A stretch of 64,000 nucleotides of DNA from Oscillospiraceae bacterium (GTDB lineage Bacteria; Bacillota; Clostridia; Oscillospirales; Ruminococcaceae). The notes under the pieces were generated by a model. It had not been told where the DNA came from. It saw only the letters and a program-made list of their open reading frames with translations, and did not search any database. The translations under genes and the position numbers were made by a program. Position 1 is the first letter of the stretch; every line of letters starts with the position of its first letter. Location of the stretch: NCBI GenBank assembly GCA_017468365.1, contig JAFUIS010000022.1, positions 40,392 to 104,391 of the forward strand, given 5' to 3'. This document shows, piece after piece, positions 1 through 8,260 of the stretch.

Positions 1-1149
1 GGAGAATACGATGTTGGTGAGCACGTCGTAGCAAGGTACGAGATGCGGTTTGTCAAAGTCGAGAACGACAAGGTCCGCCTTGTTGCCTTTTTTGATTACA
101 CCGGTATCGAATCTGCCCTGAGATCTTGCGCCGTTTACGGTTGCCATTTTGAAAAGTTCTTTCGCGGAAACGTTGTCTGCGTCGCCGGTGTTGCCGCGGC
201 AGATCATTGCTGCAAGATGCATTTCTTCCATGATGTTGAGGTTGTTGTTGCTGGAAGCGCCGTCGGTACCGAGGCATACGTTGATTCCCGCATCAAGCAT
301 TTTTCTGATAGGAGCAAAGCCGCTTGCGAGTTTCATGTTGCTGGAAGGACAATGGGTTACGGAAACGTTGGGATATTTTGCAAGAAGCTCGATATCTTCG
401 TCTTCGACCCATACGCAGTGAGCAAGGTTTACATTGTTTTCAAAGATTCCGCAGGATTCAAAATATTTTGCGGTGGTCATTCCGCGGTTCTTTTTGCAAT
501 TTTCGTGTTCGACTTTGGTTTCATCCATATGGATATGAAGGCGAACGCCGTTTTCTTTTGCATAAGCGGCAACTTCTTTTACGAGGGGTTCGGTGGAAGT
601 ATATTCGGCATGGAGACCGAATTCTTCAACGAAGCGACCTTTGCTGCGGCCGAATTTTTTTACCATTTCGTCCACGGGCGGGAAATATTTCTGCTTTTTG
701 AGGGGGGTTCCGTCAAAGCAGATGGGCGGGTTATCGAAGTTGCATTTGATTCCGGATTCGCGGACAACTTTTTCTGCGACTGCGTCATAGAAATACATAT
801 CGCTGAAAGAGGTGGTGCCGCAGGCGATCATTTCTGCCATTCCAAGAAGACCTGCCCAATAGATGCTGTTTTCGTCCCATTTGGATTCAAAGGGGAAGAT
901 TTTTTCTTCGAGCCATCTGTGAAGCGGAAGTCCTTCGCCGTAGCCGCGCATAAGGCCCATTGCGGCGTGGCAATGGTTATTTACGAAGCCGGGGATAAGA
1001 ACTTTTCCTCTTCCGTCAAAAACTTCGCCGTAGCCCCATTCTGGTTTTTCCGTGGAGATATAATCAATGATTCCGTTTTTGGTACCGATATATGCGTGCT
1101 CAACGGTATTGAAATTTTCGTCAATATAGGTTATGTCTTTGAACAGCAT
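1..1149 (-). CDS. Amidohydrolase, MTA/SAH deaminase-like (3' end cut by window)
   Basis: Metal-dependent amidohydrolase of the chlorohydrolase/5-methylthioadenosine-S-adenosylhomocysteine deaminase family; the first 383 residues are visible and the gene runs off the left edge. Seen: an N-terminal beta segment, then the HxH metal motif (H59, H61 in NNHCHAAMG), a later LHIHMDET histidine segment and TDGASSNN, which carries the metal-binding aspartate. The stretch after HxH (GLMRGYGEGLPLHRWL) resembles MTA/SAH deaminases more than guanine or cytosine deaminases. It starts one base after the stop of the purine nucleoside phosphorylase gene, so the two are cotranscribed. Inference: deamination of MTA or SAH to the inosyl form followed by phosphorolysis, a salvage route. 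Other substrates are possible. Confidence 0.85.
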   Translation of the reverse strand, partial: MLFKDITYIDENFNTVEHAYIGTKNGIIDYISTEKPEWGYGEVFDGRGKVLIPGFVNNHCHAAMGLMRGYGEGLPLHRWLEEKIFPFESKWDENSIYWAGLLGMAEMIACGTTSFSDMYFYDAVAEKVVRESGIKCNFDNPPICFDGTPLKKQKYFPPVDEMVKKFGRSKGRFVEEFGLHAEYTSTEPLVKEVAAYAKENGVRLHIHMDETKVEHENCKKNRGMTTAKYFESCGIFENNVNLAHCVWVEDEDIELLAKYPNVSVTHCPSSNMKLASGFAPIRKMLDAGINVCLGTDGASSNNNLNIMEEMHLAAMICRGNTGDADNVSAKELFKMATVNGARSQGRFDTGVIKKGNKADLVVLDFDKPHLVPCYDVLTNIVFS

Positions 1150-1150
1150 T

Positions 1151-1984
1151 TTATTTTTCCTCCTCCATGATTCTTACGGCGGTATGAAGAAGAGCTTTGA
1201 AATCTTCTTTTACGCTTCCGCAGGTTTCGGTAACGTCCGCACCGGAAAGTTTTTTGTTTTCAACCCCGGCGGCCATGTTGGAAACGACGGAGATTCCGAG
1301 AATTTTCATATTGCATGCAGCGGCCATGATGACTTCCGGAACGGTGCTCATGCCGACAACGTCTGCGCCGAGAACGCGAAGCATTCTTATCTCTGCGGGG
1401 GTCTCGAACTGAGGACCGGGCATATATGCATAAACGCCCTGGTGGAGTTTTCTTCCGTTTTCGCTTTCAAAAGCGCCGACTACGCGGTTGCGGAGATATT
1501 CGCAATAGGTATCAGTCATATCGAAGAATCTGCTTTCGCCGATGATGGAAGCATCTTCGCCGGTAAGAGGACCTTCGGTAAAGAACTTGATATGGTCGGA
1601 GATGAGCACAAAGTCGCCGTTTTTATAATCGGTATTGATTCCGCCGGCGGCATTGGTGACGATTATTTTTTCGATTCCCATAGCTTTGAAAACGCCGATG
1701 GGATACGCACATTCCTTCATGGAATTGCCTTCATACTGGTGAAGTCTTCCGTTCATTACGGCTACGGGAATTTTATCGAGATATCCGACGATAAGAACGC
1801 CCTCGTGGTCCGGATTGGTGGTGGAGTTCCAGCGGGGAATGTTCTTATAGGGGATCCTTACGGCGTTTTCGATTTCGGAAGCGATGGGGTTAAGGCCGCT
1901 TCCGAGGATAATGGCGATTTTCGGACGGATCCTGGTCTGGGCAAGAATGTATTCTGCCGAACCTTTGAACTGGTTATACGTCAT
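1151..1984 (-). CDS. punA: Purine-nucleoside phosphorylase
   Basis: Trimeric-type purine nucleoside phosphorylase, 277 residues, the normal length. It splits purine (deoxy)nucleosides with phosphate to free base and pentose 1-phosphate in the cytoplasm. Seen: IILGSGLNP near residue 26 (phosphate-binding loop), the MNGRLHQYEG segment with the phosphate-contacting arginine and histidine, TNAAGGIN near residue 113, PGPQFETPAE, and GMSTVPEVI followed by SVVSNMAAG, the family signature with the base-recognising asparagine. It sits between a coiled-coil protein and the amidohydrolase, at the distal end of the recJ-relA operon. Pairing with an MTA/SAH-deaminase-like enzyme suggests it may also cleave methylthioinosine or inosylhomocysteine; that is inference. 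Confidence 0.93.
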   Translation of the reverse strand: MTYNQFKGSAEYILAQTRIRPKIAIILGSGLNPIASEIENAVRIPYKNIPRWNSTTNPDHEGVLIVGYLDKIPVAVMNGRLHQYEGNSMKECAYPIGVFKAMGIEKIIVTNAAGGINTDYKNGDFVLISDHIKFFTEGPLTGEDASIIGESRFFDMTDTYCEYLRNRVVGAFESENGRKLHQGVYAYMPGPQFETPAEIRMLRVLGADVVGMSTVPEVIMAAACNMKILGISVVSNMAAGVENKKLSGADVTETCGSVKEDFKALLHTAVRIMEEEK

Positions 1985-2009
1985 TTATATTGCCTCCGTT
2001 TTTTGACTT

Positions 2010-2537
2010 TCAGTCAATGTTTATATCGAATTCCTGGGATTTTTCTGCGGGTTCTTCTGCTGCTTCGACTTCAGCGGGAAGTTCTTCGGCAACTTCTTCT
2101 GCAGTGGTTTCGATAACAGCGGGTTCTTCGGTGATCTCGCCGTCATTTTCTACTACGATAGCGACTTCGACTTCGGATTCCTCTTCATCGTAACCTTCGG
2201 CGTATTCTTCTTCCCAATCCTCTTCGTCTTCGGGAACATAGGTGCCGTTTTTGATTGCGTTTATTTCATCATAAATTTCGGTGATGCGTTCGAAATCGGC
2301 ATCGAGTTCACTGATAATGGTTTCCATTTCGGCATGGATATCATCGTTGGTTTTGATTCCGCCGTAAACGAGTTCACCGAGCTTCTGATAGTTTTTCTGG
2401 ATATTGCCTTTGATTCTTACTTTTTCGGCGCGGCGGCGGGAAATTTCGAAAGTTTCCTCTGCTTTTTTGCCTACCTGTTCTGCGGCACTTTTGATATCAG
2501 AGCCGATTCCTCTTATAAAATCGTCGAATTCAGACAT
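2010..2537 (-). CDS. Coiled-coil protein with acidic tail
   Basis: 175 residues, no recognised function. The N-terminal ~110 residues are predicted mostly helical and coiled coil (SAAEQVGKKAEETFEISRRRAEKVRIKG, then a second long helix rich in E, D and I). The C-terminal ~65 residues are almost only Glu, Ala, Val and Pro. The N-terminal half resembles small clostridial proteins that usually end in a zinc ribbon; here the ribbon is absent and an acidic tail replaces it. I chose ATG at 2537 because AAGGAGAAAG lies just upstream; an in-frame ATG eight codons earlier has no such site. No signal peptide or membrane segment. It lies in the recJ-relA-hemZ operon, but its role is unknown. Confidence 0.8.
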   Translation of the reverse strand: MSEFDDFIRGIGSDIKSAAEQVGKKAEETFEISRRRAEKVRIKGNIQKNYQKLGELVYGGIKTNDDIHAEMETIISELDADFERITEIYDEINAIKNGTYVPEDEEDWEEEYAEGYDEEESEVEVAIVVENDGEITEEPAVIETTAEEVAEELPAEVEAAEEPAEKSQEFDINID

Positions 2538-2600
2538 GGTGATCTTTCTCCTTCTGTACAAAATATTCCTTTTTAATTATATACCTCTAATATATGAAAA

Positions 2601-3536
2601 TCAACCGACAAATTCGCGAAGCAGCGAATCTTTCGGCAAAAAATCCTTGTTCAGAGGGGGGAATTTTTCAATTTTTTCAAGAAGCGCCTTTGAATCGGCG
2701 TAATAGGGCGATTTTTCGCTTATTCTTCCGAACATTTCACCGAGGACTTTGACAAAGAACGAGGGTTCCATTTCGGAAGCGGTGTTTACCCTTATTTTTG
2801 CGGAAGAAATATAGGGCTCTATGTAGATTTTTTCTCCGGCGATGACACTCTTCCATTGCATGAAAGTTTTTTCAGCTTCCCAGGCACGGAAAAGTTCGTC
2901 GCGGACGGTGCGTCTTATGAACCGCATTTCTTCGGAAGTGAGAACGTTTTTTTCCTCTTTGCAATATTTACAGACGGGTTCGACAAAAACGCGCATTATG
3001 CCTTCTTCGGAAATTCCTTCGGTGAGAAGGGGGTTGAGAACGTGAATGCCTTCGATTATAATGATGCTTTTTTCGTCCACCTCTACCCTGTTCCAGAGGT
3101 CTCCCCTTCGCTGTTTTGGGAAATCGAAGGTTGGAAAATCGGCTTTTCCTTCTGTGAGAAGCTTTTTGAAGCATTCGTTTGCGAGGGCAACGTCAAGGCC
3201 TTTTATGCTTTCCATATCGTAGCTTCCGTCTTCATTACGCGGAAGGGCCTCGATTCCGAGAAAGAAATCATCGAGGGCGATGTGCTTTGCTTCTTTTCCC
3301 TTTTCGGAAAGTTTTTTACAGAGTTTTTTTGTGAAAGTGGTCTTTCCGGAAGCGGACCTTCCGCAAAGGAGCACTATTTTCAGTTTTTCTCCGGCGGAAA
3401 GTATCGCATTTGCGGTTCTTTCGACTTCCGCTTCAATGCTGTTTTCGCTTTTTTCTATCGCGGCGAAAAGTTCTTCTTCGGAAATAGGATAGTTTTCGGC
3501 GATTTTGAAAACAAGCTCAGAGGGGGTATCTTTCAT
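2601..3536 (-). CDS. Uridine kinase/phosphoribulokinase-family nucleoside kinase
   Basis: P-loop kinase of the uridine kinase/phosphoribulokinase superfamily, 311 residues. Seen: Walker A GRSASGKT at residues 59-66; ALDDFFLG, the conserved aspartates after the second strand; FDFPKQRRGDLW in the substrate lid region; IIIIEGIHVLNPLL, the IEGIH motif; and RFIRRTVRDELFR, a lid arginine cluster. The N-terminal ~50 residues are an extra helical region. Clostridial relatives often carry a TGS domain at the N terminus; none is visible here. The first 20 bases overlap the 3' end of hemZ, so translation is probably coupled. Substrate is unproven; a nucleoside is most likely. Confidence 0.85.
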   Translation of the reverse strand: MKDTPSELVFKIAENYPISEEELFAAIEKSENSIEAEVERTANAILSAGEKLKIVLLCGRSASGKTTFTKKLCKKLSEKGKEAKHIALDDFFLGIEALPRNEDGSYDMESIKGLDVALANECFKKLLTEGKADFPTFDFPKQRRGDLWNRVEVDEKSIIIIEGIHVLNPLLTEGISEEGIMRVFVEPVCKYCKEEKNVLTSEEMRFIRRTVRDELFRAWEAEKTFMQWKSVIAGEKIYIEPYISSAKIRVNTASEMEPSFFVKVLGEMFGRISEKSPYYADSKALLEKIEKFPPLNKDFLPKDSLLREFVG

Positions 3537-4953
3537 AGAAATCTTTCACCTGTTCTTTTCTTTCGTTCATAAGATCAAATCTGTCGATGTATTCATACGG
3601 GAATTTGAAGTTAAATATGCGCTCGATTTTGGGGCCGTGGGGGTCTTTTAGCTTGGTGACGCCGCCGGCACCGGTTGCAAGAATCGAATGGGTTTCGTCC
3701 ATTATGAAAACGTTATAGATACCTTCTTTTCCGGGCTTGCAGAAACCGGTGTTTTCGAGGGCCTCAACAGTTCCCTTCTGACGGTAAAGATAGTAGGGAT
3801 AATAGCCCGCGGCATCAAAGCAGCGGAATGCATGCTCATTCATTTCATCAACGCTTTTGCTGAGCATGGTTTGAGCATCGGAAACGAGGTTCGCGCTGCG
3901 CTTTACCGTAAGAGTGTGGAGCGTTATGTTTTCCGGATCGAGTTCGAGCACGGAATCTATGGTTTTTCGGAATTTATCGAAATCGTCGCCCGGAAGTCCG
4001 GAGATAAGATCCATGTTTATGTTGTCGAAACCGAAGCTTCTTGCCATATAAAAAGCATCGACGACGTCTTTTGCGGTATGTTTTCTGCCGATGAGTTCAA
4101 GAACACCGTCATCCATGGTCTGAGGGTTGATGCTGATGCGGCCGACACCGTTTTTCTTCATCACTTCAAGCTTTTCCGGGGTTATGGTGTCGGGTCTTCC
4201 GGCTTCGACGGTAAGTTCCATTACTTTTTCAAAATCAAAGGAGCTTCTGGCGGTGCTCAAAACCCTGTCCATCTGTTCCGGGGTGAGCACGGTGGGCGTT
4301 CCTCCGCCCATATAAACGGTTTCAAGGCGAAGTCCGAGTTCATCCATGAGCTTTGCGGTATCGCGAAGTTCTTCGCAAAGAAGATCGACATACTGCGGAA
4401 TGAGTTTTGCCGCTTTTTCGATAGCATGGGAAGTGAAGGAACAATACGAACATCTGCTGGGGCAGAACGGAATGGATATATACATGCTCACGGATTCCGG
4501 TTTTGAGAGAGCGCGTATTGCTTTTTCGTGCTCGGCGGTGCTCATGAGAAGATCGAGCTTTTCATCACTGACAAGGCGCTCTTCTTTGAACTTTTTGCGT
4601 ACTTCCTCTTCGGAAAAACCGCCGTCCATCATGGAAAGGGCGAGTTTTACGGGTCTTATTCCGGTAAGGGTGCCCCATTTGGGCTTCATTCCGGTAATTT
4701 CTGAAAGCAGTTCATAGAGAAGATATTCCATTTTCGTCGCTTTGTTTTCGGAAGCTTCCGCCTTTGCGGAAAGGTCTTTTCCGTCGAGTTTAGTCCTTAC
4801 GGAAATTTCATCGCCGAAAACGCCGGTATAGATGAAATCCTCTTCCGGAATATCCGCGCCTTCAAATATTTTAAGCTCCCTGCCGCGCAGGAACATGCGG
4901 CAGAGAGCTTCGGCTTCGTAACGGTAGGGGTGGGAATCAATTATAAGAATCAT
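3517..4953 (-). CDS. hemZ: Coproporphyrinogen dehydrogenase-like radical SAM protein HemZ
   Basis: Radical SAM protein of the HemZ family (HemN-like), 478 residues. The [4Fe-4S]-SAM cluster motif CPSRCSYC is at residues 164-171, preceded by the MYISIPF strand; YMGGGTPTVL and the SINPQTMDDGVL and DLISGLPG segments are typical of HemN/HemW/HemZ proteins. The N-terminal ~150 residues form the HemZ-specific extension, including TLTGIRPVKLA. No other heme gene is nearby, so a role in heme synthesis is uncertain; many clostridia keep this gene without a full pathway. Its start overlaps the stop of the upstream MBL gene by four bases (ATGA) and its end overlaps the downstream kinase gene, giving tight coupling. 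The dtd-MBL-hemZ order is common in Clostridia. Confidence 0.92.
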   Translation of the reverse strand: MILIIDSHPYRYEAEALCRMFLRGRELKIFEGADIPEEDFIYTGVFGDEISVRTKLDGKDLSAKAEASENKATKMEYLLYELLSEITGMKPKWGTLTGIRPVKLALSMMDGGFSEEEVRKKFKEERLVSDEKLDLLMSTAEHEKAIRALSKPESVSMYISIPFCPSRCSYCSFTSHAIEKAAKLIPQYVDLLCEELRDTAKLMDELGLRLETVYMGGGTPTVLTPEQMDRVLSTARSSFDFEKVMELTVEAGRPDTITPEKLEVMKKNGVGRISINPQTMDDGVLELIGRKHTAKDVVDAFYMARSFGFDNINMDLISGLPGDDFDKFRKTIDSVLELDPENITLHTLTVKRSANLVSDAQTMLSKSVDEMNEHAFRCFDAAGYYPYYLYRQKGTVEALENTGFCKPGKEGIYNVFIMDETHSILATGAGGVTKLKDPHGPKIERIFNFKFPYEYIDRFDLMNERKEQVKDFYERYPL

Positions 4954-5576
4954 ATTCCGAGGCCCATTGCTTTTCTGAGATAGGGGTTTGCGTATTTTTC
5001 GGTTTTGAGATTGGTGTGAGGTCCGTGGGCGGGATAGATGTCATATTCGCCTTCGAGAGCACCGATCTTTTTAAGAGAGTTTTTCATGTCTCTGGTGGAG
5101 CCGCCGTAAAGGTCGGTTCTTCCGTAGCCGCGGGCAAAAAGGGTGTCACCGGTGAAAAGTTTATCTTCGACCATGATGCAGGCACAGCCTTTGGTATGAC
5201 CGGGAGTTGCCATGAATTTAAAGGTGAGGTCGTCGAGCTTGACGATATCGCCGTCGGCAAAGAGCATATCGGGTTTTGTTACGACTCCGATCTCCTTTGT
5301 GATAAGGCTCGGGTCAAGGCAGATATCCTCATCTTCCGCAAGAATTACGGATTTCATTTCGGGGAAGGTCTTTTTGAGGGCATTTACTGCGCCGATATGG
5401 TCAAAATGGCCGTGGGTGAGAAGAATGAACTTGGGTTTTGCATCAAGTTCACGGATTTTTGCGATGATTTTTTCGGCATCGAAACCGGGGTCGATGATGA
5501 CGGCATGGTTCATATCCGAAGTTACGATGTAACAGTTGGTTTTAAGGGGTCCTACTACAATTTCATGAATCTGCAT
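4950..5576 (-). CDS. MBL-fold metallo-hydrolase (glyoxalase II-like)
   Basis: Stand-alone metallo-beta-lactamase-fold hydrolase, 208 residues, close to the YqgX/glyoxalase II-like group. Seen: THGHFDHIG (HxHxDH metal motif) near residue 66, ATPGHTKG with the third-site histidine, LFTGDTLF with the bridging aspartate and a C-terminal PAHGPHTNL histidine. ATG at 5576 is chosen because GGAGG lies nine bases upstream; a longer in-frame start ten codons earlier would overlap dtd and has no such site. It lies between dtd and hemZ and overlaps hemZ by four bases. The natural substrate is unknown; S-D-lactoylglutathione is unlikely in an organism that probably lacks glutathione. Confidence 0.88.
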   Translation of the reverse strand: MQIHEIVVGPLKTNCYIVTSDMNHAVIIDPGFDAEKIIAKIRELDAKPKFILLTHGHFDHIGAVNALKKTFPEMKSVILAEDEDICLDPSLITKEIGVVTKPDMLFADGDIVKLDDLTFKFMATPGHTKGCACIMVEDKLFTGDTLFARGYGRTDLYGGSTRDMKNSLKKIGALEGEYDIYPAHGPHTNLKTEKYANPYLRKAMGLGI

Positions 5577-5596
5577 TTGTATAATCCTCCCGTTTT

Positions 5597-6049
5597 TTAT
5601 TTCCATTCCTCGGTGTCAAGAATCAGGGTTACGGGGCCGTCGTTCTGGATATGCACCTGCATATCTCCGCCGAAAACCCCGGTACCCACTTCCGGCACGC
5701 CGTGGAATTTAAGTCTTTTTATAAAATATTCATAAAGCTCGTTGGCCTGGATTGGGCGCTGGGCATTGATGAACGAGGGTCTTCTTCCGTGTTTGCAATC
5801 CGCGCAAAGGGTGAAGTTTGACACCACTATCACCTTTCCGCCGACTTCTTCCAGCGAAAGATTCATTTTTCCGTTTTCATCTTCGAAAATTCGAAGTCCG
5901 GCTATTTTTGAGGCAAGGATATCCGCTTCGCTTTGGGTATCTTCTTTGGTAACTCCGAGAAGTACCATAAAACCCTTTTCGATAGAAGAAACGGTCTTTC
6001 CTTCACATTCCACCGAAGCGGAAAGCACTCTTTGCAAAACAGCTTTCAT
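5597..6049 (-). CDS. dtd: D-aminoacyl-tRNA deacylase
   Basis: D-aminoacyl-tRNA deacylase, 150 residues, the standard length. It hydrolyses D-aminoacyl-tRNA (and glycyl-tRNA-Ala) to keep mischarged tRNA out of translation. Seen: MKAVLQRVLSASV at the start; SNFTLCAD, equivalent to the SQFTL active-site motif; GRRPSF; and NDGPVT near the C terminus, which carries the Gly-cisPro motif of the partner active site in the dimer. It follows relA by 16 bases and precedes the MBL gene; relA-dtd is a widely conserved pair in Bacillota. Confidence 0.95.
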   Translation of the reverse strand: MKAVLQRVLSASVECEGKTVSSIEKGFMVLLGVTKEDTQSEADILASKIAGLRIFEDENGKMNLSLEEVGGKVIVVSNFTLCADCKHGRRPSFINAQRPIQANELYEYFIKRLKFHGVPEVGTGVFGGDMQVHIQNDGPVTLILDTEEWK

Positions 6050-6065
6050 ATATTTTTTCCTTTCG

Positions 6066-8228
6066 TCACATACGCACTACGCTGTCCACTCCGCGGATGC
6101 GTTTGAGCGCTTCGATAGTACCTTTGAGCTGTTCGACGCCCTGGGTCTCGATAGTGAGTTTTACTTCCGCCTGATGGTCCGGAAGTTCACGTGCAAGGAA
6201 GGTGTGCATTGGTACATGAAGGTTTGCAACGGTGATACTTACATCGGCAACGAAGCCGCTTCTGTCCATTCCGTGAACGAGGATATTCGTTTTATAAGTA
6301 TCCTTGATATTGTCGCTCCAGGTGGCGGAGACCCATCTTGCGCGCTGTTCTTTATCCATGATTCCGTTTACGGCGGTTTTGCAGTTGCAGGTATGGATAG
6401 TTACGCCGGTACCTCTTGTGACATAACCAACGATATCATCGCCCGGAAGCGGGTTGCAGCAATGAGCGAATTTTACAAGGCAGCCTTCGAGGCCTTCGAC
6501 AATGACGCCGCCGCTGGCTTTGGGTTTACGCTTGGGTTTTACGATTTCGGGAACTATCTCTTCGGGTGCTTTGTATTTCTTGCTGTATTCCTCTTTTACC
6601 CAGGGCATTATCCTGGACATGTTGATACCGCCGTAACCGAGAGTGGCATAGAGATCCTCTATGCTGTTGAGGTGTTGGCGGCGGGAAATTTCGGCAAGGA
6701 ATTCGCTCTGGTCATGCTCGTTGAGTATAATTCCGTTTTTGCGGAATTCCTTTTCGAGAAGGATTCGGCCTTCGGCGATGTTTTCGTCGCGGCGTTCCTT
6801 TTTGAACCAGCTTCTGATTTTTGCCCTTGCGCTGCTGGTGCGCGCCATATTTATCCAGTCACGGCTTGGTCCGTGACCTGCGGCATTGGTGGTCATTATT
6901 TCGACAATCATGCCGGTTTTGACCTCTGTTTCGAGGGGGACTATCCTTCCGTTTATCTTTGCTCCGGTCATTCGGTTGCCGACTGCGGTATGGATAGCAT
7001 AGGCAAAGTCGATTATTGTGGAACCGACGGGAAGGTTTATTACGTCGCCGCGGGGAGTGAAAACGAAAACTTCATCGATGGCGATATCGGTTTTTATGGA
7101 ACTTACGATATCCTGGACGTCGTCAAGTTCCTGCTGCTGTTCAAGAAGCTGGCGCACCCAGGCAAGGCGTTCTTCAAGTTTGTATTTTCCCTGGATGCCT
7201 GCCTTATATTTCCAGTGGGCGGCGATACCGTATTCGGCGGTATGGTGCATATCCCAGGTCCTTATCTGGATTTCGAAAGGGATACCTTTTTCGTCGATGC
7301 AGGTGGTATGAAGGGACTGATACATGTTCTGTTTAGGGGTGGAAATATAATCCTTGAAACGGTCGGGTATCGGCTTGAAAAGGTCGTGCATAAGGCCGAG
7401 AACGTAGTAACATTCGTTGACGGTATTCACTATTACACGAACGGCATAGACGTCGTAAATTTCTTCGAAGGATTTTCCGAGGGTGTAAATTTTGCGGTAG
7501 ATTCCGTAAACGCTTTTTATTCTTCCGGTGAGGGTGGCCTTATAATTTTCGCCGTCGAGGCGTTCCTTTATCTTTTTCTGGAGATGGTCGAGGAACTCAT
7601 GCTGTTCCTCTTTCTGAAGCTCCATTCGCTCTTCAATATCTTTATAGCCTATGGGGTCGAGGATGCGGATGCATCTGTCCTCCAGTTCTTCCATGATAGG
7701 TCGGATACCGAGCCTGTGGGCAAGAGGAGCATATATCTCCATGGTCTCATGGGCAGTTCTGCGCTGTTTTTCGATGGGTTTGGCGTCAATGGTGCGCATA
7801 TTATGAAGTCGGTCAGCAAGTTTTACGATGATTACGCGGACGTCTTTTGCCATGGCGATCATCATTTTTCTTACGTTTTCCGCCTGGGCTTCTTCTTTCG
7901 AAACAAACTTGATCTTGCTCAGTTTTGTTACGCCGTCGACCATTGTTGCAACGTCGGGGCCGAACTCTTTCTGCACCTCTTCGAGTGTTACGGAAGTGTC
8001 TTCGACAACGTCATGAAGAAGCGCGGCGCAGACGGTATCGGTATCCATACCGAGCTGCACGACAGTAAGAGCGGCAGCCACAGGATGAATGATATAGGGT
8101 TCGCCTGTGGCGCGTTTTTGTTCGCCGTGGGCGTTCCTTGCCATTTTATAGGCCCGCTCAATTTTTTCAACGTCATAGCCTTTGTTGACGTCTATTGCTT
8201 CTTTAAGTTCCGCGAAATATTCCGGCAT
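6066..8228 (-). CDS. relA: Bifunctional (p)ppGpp synthetase/hydrolase RelA/SpoT
   Basis: Long RSH enzyme, 720 residues, that makes and degrades the alarmone (p)ppGpp in the stringent response. Domains in order: HD hydrolase (about 30-180) with H48 and the H72-D73 pair intact (ALLHDVVEDT), so hydrolase activity is expected; synthetase (about 220-350) with the YQSLHTTC segment and EIQIRTWDMHHTAEYGIAAHWKYK; TGS (about 385-450) with DVFVFTPRGDVINLP; zinc-finger region with CLVKFAHCCNPLPGD; ACT domain at the C terminus. It is cotranscribed downstream of recJ. The apt gene often found between recJ and relA in Clostridia is missing here. Confidence 0.96.
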   Translation of the reverse strand: MPEYFAELKEAIDVNKGYDVEKIERAYKMARNAHGEQKRATGEPYIIHPVAAALTVVQLGMDTDTVCAALLHDVVEDTSVTLEEVQKEFGPDVATMVDGVTKLSKIKFVSKEEAQAENVRKMMIAMAKDVRVIIVKLADRLHNMRTIDAKPIEKQRRTAHETMEIYAPLAHRLGIRPIMEELEDRCIRILDPIGYKDIEERMELQKEEQHEFLDHLQKKIKERLDGENYKATLTGRIKSVYGIYRKIYTLGKSFEEIYDVYAVRVIVNTVNECYYVLGLMHDLFKPIPDRFKDYISTPKQNMYQSLHTTCIDEKGIPFEIQIRTWDMHHTAEYGIAAHWKYKAGIQGKYKLEERLAWVRQLLEQQQELDDVQDIVSSIKTDIAIDEVFVFTPRGDVINLPVGSTIIDFAYAIHTAVGNRMTGAKINGRIVPLETEVKTGMIVEIMTTNAAGHGPSRDWINMARTSSARAKIRSWFKKERRDENIAEGRILLEKEFRKNGIILNEHDQSEFLAEISRRQHLNSIEDLYATLGYGGINMSRIMPWVKEEYSKKYKAPEEIVPEIVKPKRKPKASGGVIVEGLEGCLVKFAHCCNPLPGDDIVGYVTRGTGVTIHTCNCKTAVNGIMDKEQRARWVSATWSDNIKDTYKTNILVHGMDRSGFVADVSITVANLHVPMHTFLARELPDHQAEVKLTIETQGVEQLKGTIEALKRIRGVDSVVRM

Positions 8229-8260
8229 TATTTATCGCCTCTTTTTTGGGATACGTTTTT